Both the position numbers and the translations under genes were made by a program. Below the pieces are notes generated by a model. It was not told the DNA's origin, did no database searches, and was given only the letters and a program-made list of their open reading frames with translations. A DNA stretch of 64,000 bases from Drosophila persimilis (lineage: Eukaryota; Arthropoda; Insecta; Diptera; Drosophilidae): positions 186,001 through 250,000 of the forward strand of contig NW_020825321.1 in NCBI RefSeq assembly GCF_003286085.1, written 5' to 3'. How positions within the stretch are numbered: the first letter of the stretch is position 1; every line of letters begins with the position of its first letter. Positions 43,544 through 54,984 of the stretch are shown here, in pieces.

Positions 43544-44838
43544 TCTATAAAAATGATCTGATCTGATCTAGATTCAGCAATCTGATAGATATGATCATTT
43601 TGAAATATTCTTGTAGCAGTGACATATCACAGAAGTCTGGATCCAAAACATCGTTGCTCTAGCTCTTATAGTCTTTGAGCACTAGGCGCTGATAGGGTCG
43701 GACAGACGGACGGACGGACAGACGGACGGACGGACAGACGGACAGACAGACATGGCTCAATCGACTCGGCTATTGATGCTGATCAAGAATATATATACTT
43801 TATGGGGTCGGAAACGATTCCTTCTAGACGTTACACACATCCACTTTTAGCACAAATCTAATATACCCCAATACTCATTTTGAGTATCGGGTATAACGAG
43901 GGGGAACGTTGTGAGTTGCTGCGGAGACCGCAACTCTACATTTATACCCGATACTTAGTCAGTAAGGCTCGCCTCCGGCAGACGCCGCTAATATTGAACG
44001 ACACGACAAAGAATGCGTGCGAGAGAGACAGAAAATCAGTCTGAGCGTGACGTCGGGCGCTGCGTAGCCAGTGCAAATTGATTTGTTCCTTTTGGCTATA
44101 CAAATGAAATGATCTGATCCAGGTTCGGCATATGGTCATTTTCTATGATTCTGCGTTTTTAGTTTTCTAGAGTTTGCAATATTGTGGATGCAAAAGATTT
44201 TCGTTCTTTGTGGGGCGGAAGGGGGTGTGTCGAAATTTTGAGATATACGTTTTATAGTGAGATCTAACAGGAGTGTGGATCTAAAATTTGGTTGCTCTAA
44301 CTCTTATAGTTTCTGAGATCCTTGAACTCACATTTTGCAATTGGCAAAACCGACCATGAAACCTGTGTGTTAGAGAGAGACAGAGCGAGAAAGAATGAAA
44401 TTGTTTTCTTGATTCTGGCTATAATAATTTTACGATCTGGTTCAGAATTTGCACTCTAGAAGATATAGTCATTCTCTACGATTCTGCGTTTTCAGTTTTC
44501 TCGTATCTTTGAATTTGTGGATGCCACAGATTTTCGCCCTTTGTGGGGGCGGAAATGGGCAAAGTTTTGAAACATACTTGTAGCAGTGACATATCAGAGA
44601 AGTCCGGATATAAAACGTCGTTGCTCTAGCTCTTATAGTCTTTGAGCACTAGGCGCTGATAGGGTCGGACAGACGGACGGACGGACAGACAGACAGGGCT
44701 CAATCGACTCGGCTATTGATGCTGATCAAGAATATATATACTTTATGCGGTCGGAAACGATTCCTTCTGGACGTCACACACATCCATTTTCACCACAAAT
44801 CTAATATACCCCAATACTCATTTTGAGTATCGGATATA
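43544..44838 (-). mobile_element. cluster of three DINE-1-like pieces
   Basis: Successive copies, all in minus orientation: 43544-43896 (right end GAGTATCGGGTATA), 43897-~44330 (starts ACGAGGGGGAACGTTGTGAG, truncated right end) and ~44331-44838 (ends GAGTATCGGATATAA). The first and third have GACGGACGGACAGACA cores. The nose-to-tail arrangement is common for this family. Confidence 0.8.
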
Positions 44839-44845
44839 AAAACAC

Positions 44846-45110
44846 AACCGGCTTAAGCAAGAGCTGGAAGCGGTGCAAACTTGTTACACCTTAATGCCTC
44901 GAAATGAAAAGTTATGACATTTCATCGTTCTAGCCCTTTGTTGGCTCCCTATACCCTATTTGGTGGTTCTCTTGAGAGATTTACTGCAGGGCCTTAACTG
45001 GGATGCGGTTGTGCGACTCCCATCTTACTCTAGTAGACTGCTACTAGTAAACCTCCCATCCTTACTTAACCGTAGAAAAAGGCTTGGTTTGATTTTTATG
45101 CACCACTAGA
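44846..45110 (+). pseudogene. CR1 ORF2 scrap, sense orientation, internally deleted
   Basis: TTAATGCCTCGAAATG..., GGTTCTCTTGAGAG, GGGCCTTAACTGGGATGCGG and CCTCCCATCCTTACTTAACC are plus-strand forms of sequences at 32390-32820 (minus in that copy). A stretch between GAGAG and GGGCC is deleted. The piece abuts an antisense CR1 ORF1 at ~45115, forming an inverted junction. Confidence 0.65.
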
Positions 45111-45660
45111 TCCGGGGTGACATAGATGGCATCGCCCACGAGGCCCGTAAACCCAGCACATTTTGCGTGCACTACGCTATCGCAGAGCCAGCAGGGGATA
45201 TTCGGCTGATCATTGTTGATCTCCTTCCGACAGGAATTTTTGGCGCATACCACAGAAAACTCCATAAAAAAAAATTGAACAAAATTAAAATCAAATAATA
45301 TTTCGAAACAAATGGCTGTCAAACCAGTGTGCCAGACAAACGCTAATAGGGGGAGAGGAGAACAGTTGCAGAAGAAGCTAATGAGAGAGAGAGAGAGCTA
45401 CTGAACAGAATGTTACGAGAGCGAGAGAGAAAGAACAGTTATTAAGGTTGAGGTGATAGCGAGAGAGTGATAAAACAACAAAAGCTACAAGACGAGAGAC
45501 GAGAGCTGTAATGCAATGTAATGCGTACTCACGGCAACAACCCAAACACGACAAGCCGACGCCGAAAAATTAGAAGTTAAATAATGTTTAAAGACAAATC
45601 AAAAGGCATGCACTCACGGAATAGAATAGATTTCCAGTTAGGAAGTTTATTAAAGTTTAT
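45111..45660 (-). pseudogene. CR1 5' region and ORF1 start, antisense
   Basis: ORF1 starts at MEFSVVCAKNSCRKEI (about 45262) with the PHD-like PCWLCDSVVHAKCAGF, cut at ~45115. Upstream (45323-45660) is the GAGAG-rich CR1 5' untranslated region also seen at 26230-26450 and 52889-53220. Part of a block duplicated at +7,566. Confidence 0.75.
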
Positions 45661-45979
45661 TTATGAAAACACCGGTTGTTTATGCAAAACAAAGGGAAAA
45701 TATGCGGAGCGCAAAACAAAAACGCGTTTGATCTACGAAAGATAACGAACGATAATACAAATGTCCATTTACGCCATTTCACCATAATATCGAAAATTTT
45801 TTTTTGACTCTTAGTCCAACCCCATCATTTAAACTTTATTTGTTTGTGGTTTTTGCTGGAGCATCGAAAACTACCCTCAGCTTTGTCGTTAGACTGGAAT
45901 CTCTAATGACTCCTTGAACAAATGATATATCCCATCTTCTCTGGACTCTACCATATGTCCTAAGTTTTTATATTCATGC
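45661..45979. other. no gene seen; spacer between CR1 5' end and gag
   Basis: AT-rich, present in both copies (also 53225-53545). Possibly degraded protease-side sequence of the Osvaldo-like element. Confidence 0.4.
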
Positions 45980-47254
45980 ATAAACTTTATGTAAGTCCAC
46001 GGTGCGTGTTCCGCGTTTACCGCACTCCCAACAGAAGAGGATCGATGGGTTGGTGCAGTCGCGGGCAGCATGTCCAGCTTCTCCGCTACGCCGACAGGCC
46101 GCGTGTGGGTTGACGATTGGAGTGGTGATCATCCGCTGTGTAGCTTCCCGTACCGGGGTGCCAGTTTGATGTGGCCTTCTTGCGGGTTCCGTGGTGTTCC
46201 GCAATTGGGCCTGATTCGTCTCGCCTTCGTTTTGCGCTCGTTGTGCTGTTGGCCGTGTGTACCTTGGTGGTTGTCGAGCGGGGATGAGGGTCGCCGGTAT
46301 GTTTCGCTCCTGGATACTCTCGAACTCTGTGGCAAACATTGTTAATTGCGTCAGACTTCTCAGTTCGTGTCTTCGCACGTACAGCTGGTACGCTGGTGGA
46401 GTGTTGTCATAGATCCGGTTGAGCTCTTTAGCCGCGTCGTACTCGGCGTGGTGCATGAGCAAACGGAGCTCGATGACGAAGTCCTTGAACGGTTCGCCTA
46501 CCGCTTGTTTGCGGTCCTTGATCTGGTCTTCCAGTTTCTCGAAGTATCGGGGAGGCAGGAAGAAGGCTAGGAATTCCTGACGGAACTCAGTCCATCAGGC
46601 GCTCTGTACTCGGCTGGTGCAGAACCATCGGTTGGCTCGGTCGGTGAGGAGCTCCGCCATGGCTCGCGGCAGGCAGTTCATGTCTACCCCGTACGAGAGG
46701 GCACGCTCTTCCAGTAGTTCATCGGTCATCCCGTCCGTCGATTCCCCACTTCCGAATCCGTTCCGCCATCTGCGCGGCGTGACAGTAGTAATGGCCGTCT
46801 GTGCGTCCGTTTCTTTCTGCAGTCGGCAAGATCCTTCTCATGGGCGAAGGCCTTGGCTCCGGGGGCGCGGGCTTCGATAGATCCTCGGCGGTTATCGATA
46901 TCGGCGGGACGCTGGTTTTGCCCCCCGTGGCTCTATGGACTCATAGGCTAAGCTCGGGGTCCGTCTTACGCTTCTCCGTTTGTCCCGATGTGCTGGGCTG
47001 GGGCGATCTGGCGTACTGTCGCTCGAGCTCCGCCAGCCTGACCAGGCATCGTGTTCCAGGGGCCCGGCGACTAGTTTCGCGAAATTTCTCCGCAAATCTT
47101 TCACGTTACCCACGCAGCTGAATCCTAATTCCTCCGCGAAGGACTCCAGCTCCTCTTGGCGGCGTTTATGTATCCAGCCGGTACTCACCCCTGGGTTGGC
47201 GACCAATTCTCCAGGGTAGTACTCACTAAGCTGTTCCTCTGTATGGGATTCCAT
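45980..47254 (-). pseudogene. gag: gag of a second Osvaldo-like element, antisense
   Basis: The ATG at 47254-47252 starts MESHTEEQLSEYY. The first frame closes at 46892. The conserved core resumes in 46462-45974 (LMHHAEYDAAKELN, LRSLTQLTMFATEFE), with a first CCHC knuckle whose first position is partly degraded (CRRSGEAGHAARDC) and the second knuckle CWECGKRGTRT. It is the same Gag type as 816-1514 but a different family. At least two frame breaks. Pol is absent: sequence degenerates left of 45980. Confidence 0.75.
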
Positions 47255-47532
47255 TACTCCGCTTATTACATGCGTCCGCTATTTCGTTTGGCTTGCGTTT
47301 TTTTTTCGGCGCTGGGGCACTCGGTCGAGCTTAGCTGCGGGCGTTTCGAATTTCCTCTCGGGGTGACGACACCGTTCGCGTTTCTTTGTTGCTGCGCCGC
47401 GCTTTTGTTGGCTCATTGCTCAACTTGCACCGCTGGAAATTGGGCGAGGTCCGGGATTCCTTCACGTTGTTTTCTTGGTTCTCTAGCGGCCGTGGGTCCT
47501 TAGTCCAAAATCCCTCGTCGATGTTCCCTCAG

Positions 47533-47550
47533 GTCCCTGCTCGGGCGCCA
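47533..47550 (-). promoter_or_regulatory. lysine-tRNA-type primer-binding site
   Basis: The minus strand reads TGGCGCCCGAGCAGGGAC two bases after an LTR-like CA end (CATCACA). It is one base different from the sequence classically assigned to tRNA-Lys3. It marks the 5' end of the antisense gag leader (47532-47255). Copies at 54924-54941 and 60934-60951. Confidence 0.75.
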
Positions 47551-47589
47551 CTTGTGATGGACCTAGGTCATCTACTTCAACCTACTTGG

Positions 47590-48254
47590 TAGTAGGTTTA
47601 TGTTTATCATACATTGGAGGATGGATTGTATCGAATCGTTTTAGGTTCGATACAGCTTTCGTTATATTTTCTACCCTGACTCTCATACTTCTAAAGCTCA
47701 AATTAATTTCCTCGGTAGCTGTTTTGAGAATATTTACCGTTCACTCTACCACTGATGTTTGTTTCTTAATTAAATCATCTAGGTTATGTTGGTTTTCTAA
47801 TAAATTTTTCATTTCCTTCCAACGTTTCCCTATCATTGGCGTCCATTATCCCTAAAAATATATGATAAAGTGAGCCCATAAACACAAATGGTGCTCGCTT
47901 CTTTCTTGTATTCTCCTGAGTCATGAAAAGTTTATTATTTTCCTCCAAGCCTGAAATTTGTCTTTCCGCGTTATATAAGACATTATTGCATTGATCTTCA
48001 AAAGTATAAATCACATGATATAATAAATGTCCATGTTATAATAAACAATTAAATCCCAGGATGAGGCGACTATTTCAACGTCCCCCATCGGGTCCAAATA
48101 TATCGAAGTGGAACTGTTAATTTTTTCAATTGACCACTTCGCCTTTCCTCTGGAACAATGTTTTCATTTGATACTTGGCAAAATAACACAAGCAGTAACA
48201 ATGCTGCCATTAGTCCTAGATCGAGGTCTACTACAAGTACTTCTGGTCTCTTTT
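47590..48254 (-). pseudogene. env: env remnant of a BEL/roo-type element
   Basis: 48014-47784 (minus) has a basic cleavage-like site RKKRAP followed by a hydrophobic FMGSLYHIFLG stretch, the F-type fusion protein pattern. The continuation to ~47590 (SVVE, TATEEINLSF) is broken by stops and a frame change. It lies in line with the antisense BEL pol at 50060-51414, interrupted by the LOA insertion, so it is probably its third ORF. Heavily degraded; the right part (48015-48254) shows no clear frame. Confidence 0.55.
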
Positions 48255-48266
48255 AGAGTCATTCCT

Positions 48267-50047
48267 AACTGCTGCGGGAGATAGAGGGGGGTGGCTGCCG
48301 CGTGGTGGCGTATGCGGACGATGTTGCTATAGCATTCTCGGGTAAATTCCCGCAGACGCTGTGTGAGTGCCTGACAAGCACTCTCATGAAGATGTCAAAA
48401 TGGGCAGACAAATGCGGGTTAGGCGTCAACCCGTCTAAAACGGAACTGGTTTTCTTCACTAGGAAGTACAAAGTCCCGGCACTGATTCCCCCAAGACTAT
48501 GTGGGGAAGCGCTAATCTTCAGCAACAACGCCAAGTATCTTGGTCTAATCCTCGATAGAAAGCTCGATTGGAAATTGAGCATAGAGGATAGAGTAAAGAA
48601 GGCCACAGTAGCCCTCTATACTTGCAGGAAAGCCATCGGACTAAGATGGGGAATGACCCCCTATATAGTTCGGTGGCTTTACACCACCATCATACGACCG
48701 ATCATGCTCTATGGAGCGGTAGTATGGTGGCCAGCCTTAGATAAAAGGACATGCCTCAACAAACTCAGCAGAGTTCAACGCATGGCAGAGCTATGCATAA
48801 CTGGCGGGCTACGCACTACTCCAGGGGAAGCCCTGGATACTGTGCTGGACCTCCTCCCCATAGATCTCATGGGAAAGAAAGTGGCAACACTTTCCGCACT
48901 CAGAATGAGAGAAGCCAGACTGTGGAAAGCGTCCGCGGTCGGGCACTCGGGAATCCTGACGAGACACCCGCAATTACCAGAGAGGACAGATTATTGTGTC
49001 CCTAGTGATCACCTCTCGACGCCTTTCCAGGTATCAATCCCACTTAGGGAGGACTGGGAGATGGGCGAACCAGGACCCGCAAATGCGGTTCACTTCTACA
49101 CTGATGGCTCAAAGTTAGACGGTCGCGTGGGAGGCGGAGTCTACTGCAGCGAGCTGAACATCAGTCATTGCTTCAGGTTGTAGCCATCAAGGAGGCCATT
49201 TCCATCGTCTCCAAACTACTTCTAGACACGCACTTAGTATGCGTTTTCTCGGACAGCCAAGCAGCTATTAAAGCTTTTGGCTCAATATCGTCGAACTCAG
49301 CGACTGTAAATGACTGCAGCAGGTCTCTGCACGAGATCACAGAGCAGTTAGACCTCTTCCTTGTATTCCTTCCCAGGTCACAGGGACATCGAGGGGAACG
49401 ACGCCGCCGACGAGCTAGCAAGGCAGGGTACTACAATTCCTCTCCTTATGGAGAGGGAGCAGGTAGCGATGCCTCTGGCTACGTGCAGGCTCCTCACGCA
49501 CGAATTGTTTGAGCAAAATGCCAATAGGAGATGGCAGCAAACAGCTTCCTGTAAAATCTCAAGATTGATATGGCCATATCGATCGAAGAAGCGCTCAGCC
49601 GAGCTGTATAGGCTCAGCAGAGCACAGTGCTCTGCAGTTACTCGAGCCATTACGGGACACTGGCAGATTGGCACTCATGCCTCTAGACTGTCAATCCCTC
49701 ATAACGACTTCTGCAGGAGTTGTCGCGACGAGGAAGAAGAGGAATCGGTCCCCCACTTCTTCTGCCACTGCCCAGCCCTTGGAAATCGTCGTCTTCGTTT
49801 TCTCGGGGCTGCTTTCCTCACAGACATTTCGGACCTGTCCGAAATCAAACCGGGGACCTTGTCCAGATTCATCCAAGCCTCCGGATGGGACTGCCCTTAA
49901 TTTGCAACAGCCTGTTTCTCCACGGCTTCTAGGCACTGGGAAGGGGCACACGCCCATGCGGCACCACAACGGACCTTCTACAGGTCCAAGTGAGCTTGGG
50001 AGGGTTTCATCACTCTCCCAGGCTACCGCCTGAACCTAACCTAACCT
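48267..50047 (+). mobile_element. LOA-clade non-LTR element, 5'-truncated, sense
   Basis: Flanked by the 12-bp target duplication AGAGTCATTCCT (48255-48266 and 50048-50059). The 3' end carries CCTAACCTAACCTAG. It begins just before the RT YADD and ends after RNaseH. Same clade as 27932-32005 but another copy, in the opposite orientation. Confidence 0.9.
48302..49900 (+). pseudogene. LOA ORF2: RT end, RNaseH, zinc finger
   Basis: 48302-49183 has AYADDVAIAFSG, GVNPSKTELVFF, LYTCRKAIGLRWGM and the RNaseH start FYTDGSKLDGR. A frameshift at ~49170 moves RNaseH into 49168-49512 (VVAIKEAISIVSKL, VFSDSQAA). Another at ~49375 moves it to 49361-49900 (PGHRDIEGNDAADELA and the C-terminal finger CRSCRDEEEEESVPHFFC). 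The catalytic D-E-D residues of RNaseH are all visible across frames. Inactive. Confidence 0.85.
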
Positions 50048-50059
50048 AGAGTCATTCCT

Positions 50060-51414
50060 GAGTCTTGATCTTCTGACTCAATTACAGCCAATGCATTGCC
50101 ATGGACAAATTTTAGTTATAGGTCGTTTTATCAACCAATCTTGATATTTTATACTGTATTTTTTATAATTTTGTTGTTGTAGTATGTGGAAATAATCTTC
50201 TTTCCACTTAATCCAAAATTCTCTTTTCATTTTCTGAATTATTCTCTACCTATCCAGATTCCCGATTTGTTCCTCTGAAATTGTCTCAATCGGGCCAAAT
50301 ATTGGCCTTCCAATAATAAAATGACCTGGTGTTAATACATCCAGATCGTCAATATCATTTGTAGCTTTATACAAAGGGCGTGAATTTAGTACCGCTTCAA
50401 TTTGATATAATAGAGTTGCCATTTCCTCATAGGTTAAATTATTGTCCCCAATTACTCTTTTTAAGTGATATTTCACTGATTTAACCCCAGCTTTCCAAAT
50501 ACCTCCGAAGTGAGGTCATGCCGGGGGAATGAAGTGCCACTCGATCTGCTCTCGTTCTAATATTGTATACAAATGGCGTGAATTTAGTACCGCTTCAATT
50601 TCACATAATAGAGTTGCCATTTCCTCATAGGTTAAATTATTGTCCCCAATTACTCTTTTTACCTATGAAGTGAGGTCATGCCGGGGGAATGAAGTGCCAC
50701 TCGATCTGCTCTCGTTCTAATATTGGCACAACTTTTATGTTTCCGAAGCTCCCACAAAGTTGGTTCCATTATCGGAAAATATTTTTGCACGGTGCATCTG
50801 AAGTAAGATCGCTGACGACTTCCAAATGAATAGCATTTGTCGCCATATACACGAATACGGCAATATTACACCTATAAGATATATGGTCATACATCTTGGC
50901 TATGATAGATAATACTATTCTCTTGTTATTTTTCTTAATTAGTTCATAATGGAAATTTAACCTAAACTGGCCTTTAACCGGTTCCCATTGGAGTCCTAAT
51001 GTTTTGACGGATTCACTCTCCTAAATGGTTAATACTTTATTTTCTTGGTCATCTCTAACGCCTTCTATAATTTCAGTGATATTTGCTATCCACTTTCTTA
51101 AGTTAAATCCAACCTTATTAAACTTCCGGGTAATTTCCTTTACATGCTTTTTAGCATCCAGTATTGAGTCGGCACCTGTCACGATTTCCCTAATGGCTTG
51201 ATTTTTTCTATTATCTGCTATTGAAACAAGCACCCTGGTTGCTAAGTAGGGTGCTAAAGCTGTACCGTACGAAACGGTTGTAAGTTTATACTCTTTTAAC
51301 TTTTCGTTTGGAATATCTCTCAAAATTATATGCAAATATTGTTGATCTTCTTTATCAACATTAATTTGCCGGTACATTTTTTCAATATCCGCAGATATTA
51401 CTATCTTGGACGAC
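50060..51414 (-). pseudogene. pol: BEL/Pao pol remnant (RT and integrase), antisense
   Basis: 51414-51021 has the RT start (IEKMYRQINV, LHIILRDIP, VSYGTALAPYLATR) typical of BEL/Pao. 50560-50246 has the integrase C-terminal part (EEMATLLYQIEAVLNSRPL, LTPGHFIIGRP). A 198-bp tandem duplication (50378 and 50576 onward, the second copy shortened) lies in the integrase. Truncated at 51414 by an antisense CR1. The RNaseH and core integrase between are mostly lost or degenerate. Confidence 0.75.
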
Positions 51415-53220
51415 AGGAAAGATAGCTGTTAGACTAATATTCGAAGAAAATTAGCAGTAAAATTACTAAGAGAACTAGGGATGCATTCAAAATACAAATA
51501 CCACTACAATTACTAATTACTAGAAAGATGTGTAAGGATTAGTAATTTAATAAGAGGAAGAGAATTAGTGGTGGATATAATATGGTAGAGGGAATTATAA
51601 TCCGAGCATAAGACCCTAAACGGTGCAAAGAATAATTCGATCTACAAAGTAGAAGGAGCAACGGTGTAAAATTTCTAGTAAGTCTAATAGGAACTGTGAA
51701 GTTTATGCGGCACAACAGATTAGTGGTGTCCATGTCACCCATGCTCAAGTTGTGCACAAAAATCACACCAAGCATTTTCCTACGGTTATCTAAGGATGGG
51801 AGGTTTACTAATAGCAGTCTACTAGAGTAAGATTTGAGTCTCACACCCACATCCCAGTTAAGGTACCGCAGAGCAAAGAGTTAAAAGATTTTTCTGTACT
51901 GATTCTATACGATCCTGGGGTACCTTACAAAGGAGCCGTTTTCTAAAATTGGTATATAGGGGTCGTCAAATTGCTTTGACCACCACTTTATAAACCCAAG
52001 CACGCCCATGGCCTTATTTGCCATGGTAGGAATGTGTTCGGAAAACTTTAACTTGGGGTCTAAAATAACCCCAAGGTCATCCACCAGGGTGATTCTCTCA
52101 AGAGAACCACCAAATAGGGTATAGGGAACCAACAAAGGGCTACAACGATGAAATGTCACCATGATGAAATAAAATGTCCTCATAGTCACCACCGGCCTAG
52201 TTCCTGTGGTGTCAATATCCGGAGGTCCGGAACGTCTTTTTACTGGTGGGATCGGAATAGATGGGACAACTAGCGAGCTTGCGGACACCACGCATACGGA
52301 CGCTGCAGACGTAATTGGCTGCATGTTCTCCGAGACGATGAATTCGGCTAACGAATCTACATCGCCAGCAGCTGTCGTTGCCCTTGGAGTGGCAGACGAG
52401 ATCAACTGCTGCATACTTGGAGTGGTCGGAGTCAGTTTTTCGGCCGGGAACGGCTGAGTGACGGCTGGCATTTGCAGATCCCGCGAAGTGACCCTTTTAC
52501 GCCTCGGAGACTCATTCAGCAGTTGCAGACTGCCAAATTGAGAATCCATGGCTAGGAGCCGATCATACTGAATTTTAAAGCCAACGGTCAGCTCTTTAAA
52601 GCCCTTCCACGTCTGCCTCATAAATATGACCATGTCAGTCTCAACTGCACGGCATGCCTCACAACTATAGTGCAAGCCATTACGTTTTGATATGGCATCG
52701 CCCACGAGGCCCGTAAACCCAGCACATTTTGCGTGCACTACGCTATCGCAGAGCCAGCAGGGGATACTCGGCTGATCATGGGTGATCTCCTTCCGACAGG
52801 AATTTTTGGCGCATACCACAGAAAACTCCATAAAAAAAAATTGAACAAAATTAAAATCAAATAATATTTCGAAACAAATGGCTGTCAAACCAGTGTGCCA
52901 GACAAACGCTAATAGGGGGAGAGGAGAACAGTTGCAGAAGAAGCTAATGAGAGAGAGAGAGAGCTACTGAACAGAATGTTACGAGAGCGAGAGAGAAAGA
53001 ACAGTTATTAAGGTTGAGGTGATAGCGAGAGAGTGATAAAACAACAAAAGCTACAAGACGAGAGACGAGAGCTGTAATGCAATGTCAAGCGTACTCACGG
53101 CAACAACCCAAACACGACAAGCCGACGCCGAAAAATTAGAAGTAAAATAATGTTTAAAGACAAATCAAAAGGCATGCACTCACGGAATAGAATAGATTTC
53201 CAGTTAGGAAGTTTATTAAA
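51415..53220 (-). mobile_element. internally deleted CR1, antisense
   Basis: 5' GAGAG-rich region (53220-52889), ORF1 N-terminal two thirds, then a direct jump into the ORF2 C-terminal third, and a 3' UTR ending at AGGAAAGATAGCT (51414). It disrupts the BEL pol at 51414. Endonuclease and RT core are missing. Confidence 0.8.
51905..52888 (-). CDS. CR1 ORF1-ORF2 fusion frame (327 codons)
   Basis: A single open frame joins ORF1 (PHD-like C-rich start PCWLCDSVVHAKCAGF, Ser/Thr/Pro linker to GTRPVVT) to the RT thumb of ORF2 (YTLFGGSLERITLVDDLG, KLKFSEH) across the internal deletion at ~52185. The likely true start is MEFSVVC near 52828. It lacks the RRM-like part, endonuclease and RT catalytic site, so at most it makes a zinc-finger protein with a meaningless tail. 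The rest of ORF2 (51850-51539) is in another frame. Confidence 0.6.
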   Translation of the reverse strand: MTAICFEILFDFNFVQFFFMEFSVVCAKNSCRKEITHDQPSIPCWLCDSVVHAKCAGFTGLVGDAISKRNGLHYSCEACRAVETDMVIFMRQTWKGFKELTVGFKIQYDRLLAMDSQFGSLQLLNESPRRKRVTSRDLQMPAVTQPFPAEKLTPTTPSMQQLISSATPRATTAAGDVDSLAEFIVSENMQPITSAASVCVVSASSLVVPSIPIPPVKRRSGPPDIDTTGTRPVVTMRTFYFIMVTFHRCSPLLVPYTLFGGSLERITLVDDLGVILDPKLKFSEHIPTMANKAMGVLGFIKWWSKQFDDPYIPILENGSFVRYPRIV

Positions 53221-53545
53221 GTTTATTTATGAAAACACCGGTTGTTTATGCAAAACAAAGGGAAAATATGCGGAGCGGAAAAATAAAACGCGTCTGATCT
53301 ACGAAAGATAACGAACGATAATACAAATGTCCATTTACGCCATTTCACCATAATATCGAAAATTTTTTTTTGACTCTTAGTCCAACCCCAGCATTTAAAC
53401 TTTAATTGTTTGTGGTTTTTGCTGGAGCATCGAAAACTACCCTCAGCTTTGTCGTTAGACTGGAATCTCTAATGACTCCTTGAACAAATGATACATCCCA
53501 TCTTCTCTGGACTCTACCATATGTCCTAAGTTTTTATATTCATGC

Positions 53546-54644
53546 ATAAACTTTATGTAAGTCCATGGTGCGTGTTCCGCGTTTACCGCACTCCCAACAG
53601 AAGAGGATCGATGGGTTGGTGCAGTCGCGGGCAGCATGTCCAGCTTCTCCGCTACGCCGACAGGCCGCGTGTGGGTTGACGATTGGAGTGGTGATCATCC
53701 GCTGTGTGGCTTCCCGTACCGGGGTGCCAGTTTGATGTGGCCTTCTTGCGGGTTCCGTGGTGTTCCGCAATTGGGCCTGATTCGTCTCGCCTTCGTTTTG
53801 CGCTCGTTGTGCTGTTGGCCGTGTGTACCTTGGTGGTTGTCGAGCGGGGATGAGGGTCGCCGGTATGTTTCGCTCCTGGATACTCTCGAACTCTGTGGCA
53901 AACATCGTTAATTGCGTCAGACTTCTCAGTTCGTGTCTTCGCACGTACAGCTGGTACGCTGGTGGAGTGTTGTCATAGATCCGGTTGAGCTCTTAAGCCG
54001 CGTCGTACTCGGCGTGGTGCATGAGCAAACGGAGCTCGATGACGAAGTCCTTGAACGGTTCGCCTACCGCTTGTTTGCGGTCCTTGATCTGGTCTTCCAG
54101 TTTCTCGAAGTATCGGGGAGGCAGGAAGAAGGCTAGGAATTCCTGACGGAACTCAGTCCATCAGGCGCTCTGTACTCGGCTGGTGCAGAACCATCGGTTG
54201 GCTCGGTCGGTGAGGAGCTCCGCCATGGCTCGCGGCAGGCAGTTCATGTCTACCCCGTACGAGAGGGCACGCTCTTCCAGTAGTTCATCGGTCATCCCGT
54301 CCGTCGATTCCCCACTTCCGAATCCGTTCCGCCATCTGCGCCGCGTGACAGTAGTAATGGCCGTCTGCGCGTCCGTTTCCTTCTGCAATCGGCAAGATCC
54401 TTCTCATGGGCGAAGGCCTTGGCTCCGGGGGCGCGGGCTTCGGTAGATCCTCGGCGGTTATCGATATCGGCGGGACGCTGGTTTTGCCCCCCGTGGCTCT
54501 AGGGACTCATAAGCTAAGCTCGGGGTCCGTCTTACGCTTCTCCGTTTGTCCCGATGTGCTGGGCTGTGGCGATCTGGCCCCTGGGTTGGCGACCAATTCT
54601 CCTGAGTAGTACTCACTGGGCTGTTCCTCTGTATGGGATTCCAT
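53546..54644 (-). pseudogene. gag: Osvaldo-like gag, second copy, antisense
   Basis: The ATG is at 54644-54642. A 176-bp deletion (between 54576 and 54581 relative to copy 1) brings an early stop after ~45 codons. The conserved core and both knuckles survive in 53944-53540 (LRSLTQLTMF, CWECGKRGTRT). The primer-binding site is at 54924-54941. Inactive. Confidence 0.75.
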
Positions 54645-54984
54645 TACTCCGCTTATTACATGCGTCCGCTATTTCGTTTGGCTTGCGTTTTTTTTTTCGG
54701 CGCTGGGGCACTGGGTCGAGCTTAGCTGCGGGCGTTTCGAATTTCTTCTCGGGGTGACGACACCGTTCGCGTTTCTTTGTTGCTGCGCCGCGCTTTTGTT
54801 GGCTCATTGCTCAACTTGCACCGCTGGAAATTGGGCGAGGTCCGGGATTCCTTCACGTTGTTTTCTTGGTTCTCTAGCGGCCGTGGGTACTTAGTCCAAA
54901 ATCCCTCGTCGATGTTCCCTCAGGTCCCTGCTCGGGCGCCACTTGTGATGGACCTAGGTCATCTACTTCAACCTACTTGGTAGT

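Larger units (their letters stand above)
45111..47780. repeat. segment duplicated at 52677-55177 (spacing 7,566 bp)
   Basis: CR1 5' region, unknown spacer, Osvaldo-like gag, leader and env scrap recur in the same order 7,566 bp downstream. The second copy lacks 176 bp of gag (after 54576), so its right part is offset 7,390. Confidence 0.85.

Noticed and set aside
43700-43752. Repeated GACG/GACA units considered as a CRISPR-like or satellite array
   Set aside because: It is the microsatellite core of DINE-1 elements, present in the same place in several copies; no spacers.
46070-47592. Several plus-strand frames of 70-115 codons (and copies at 53.6-54.9 kb)
   Set aside because: Shadows of the antisense Osvaldo-like gag and leader; conserved between copies only because the block is duplicated.
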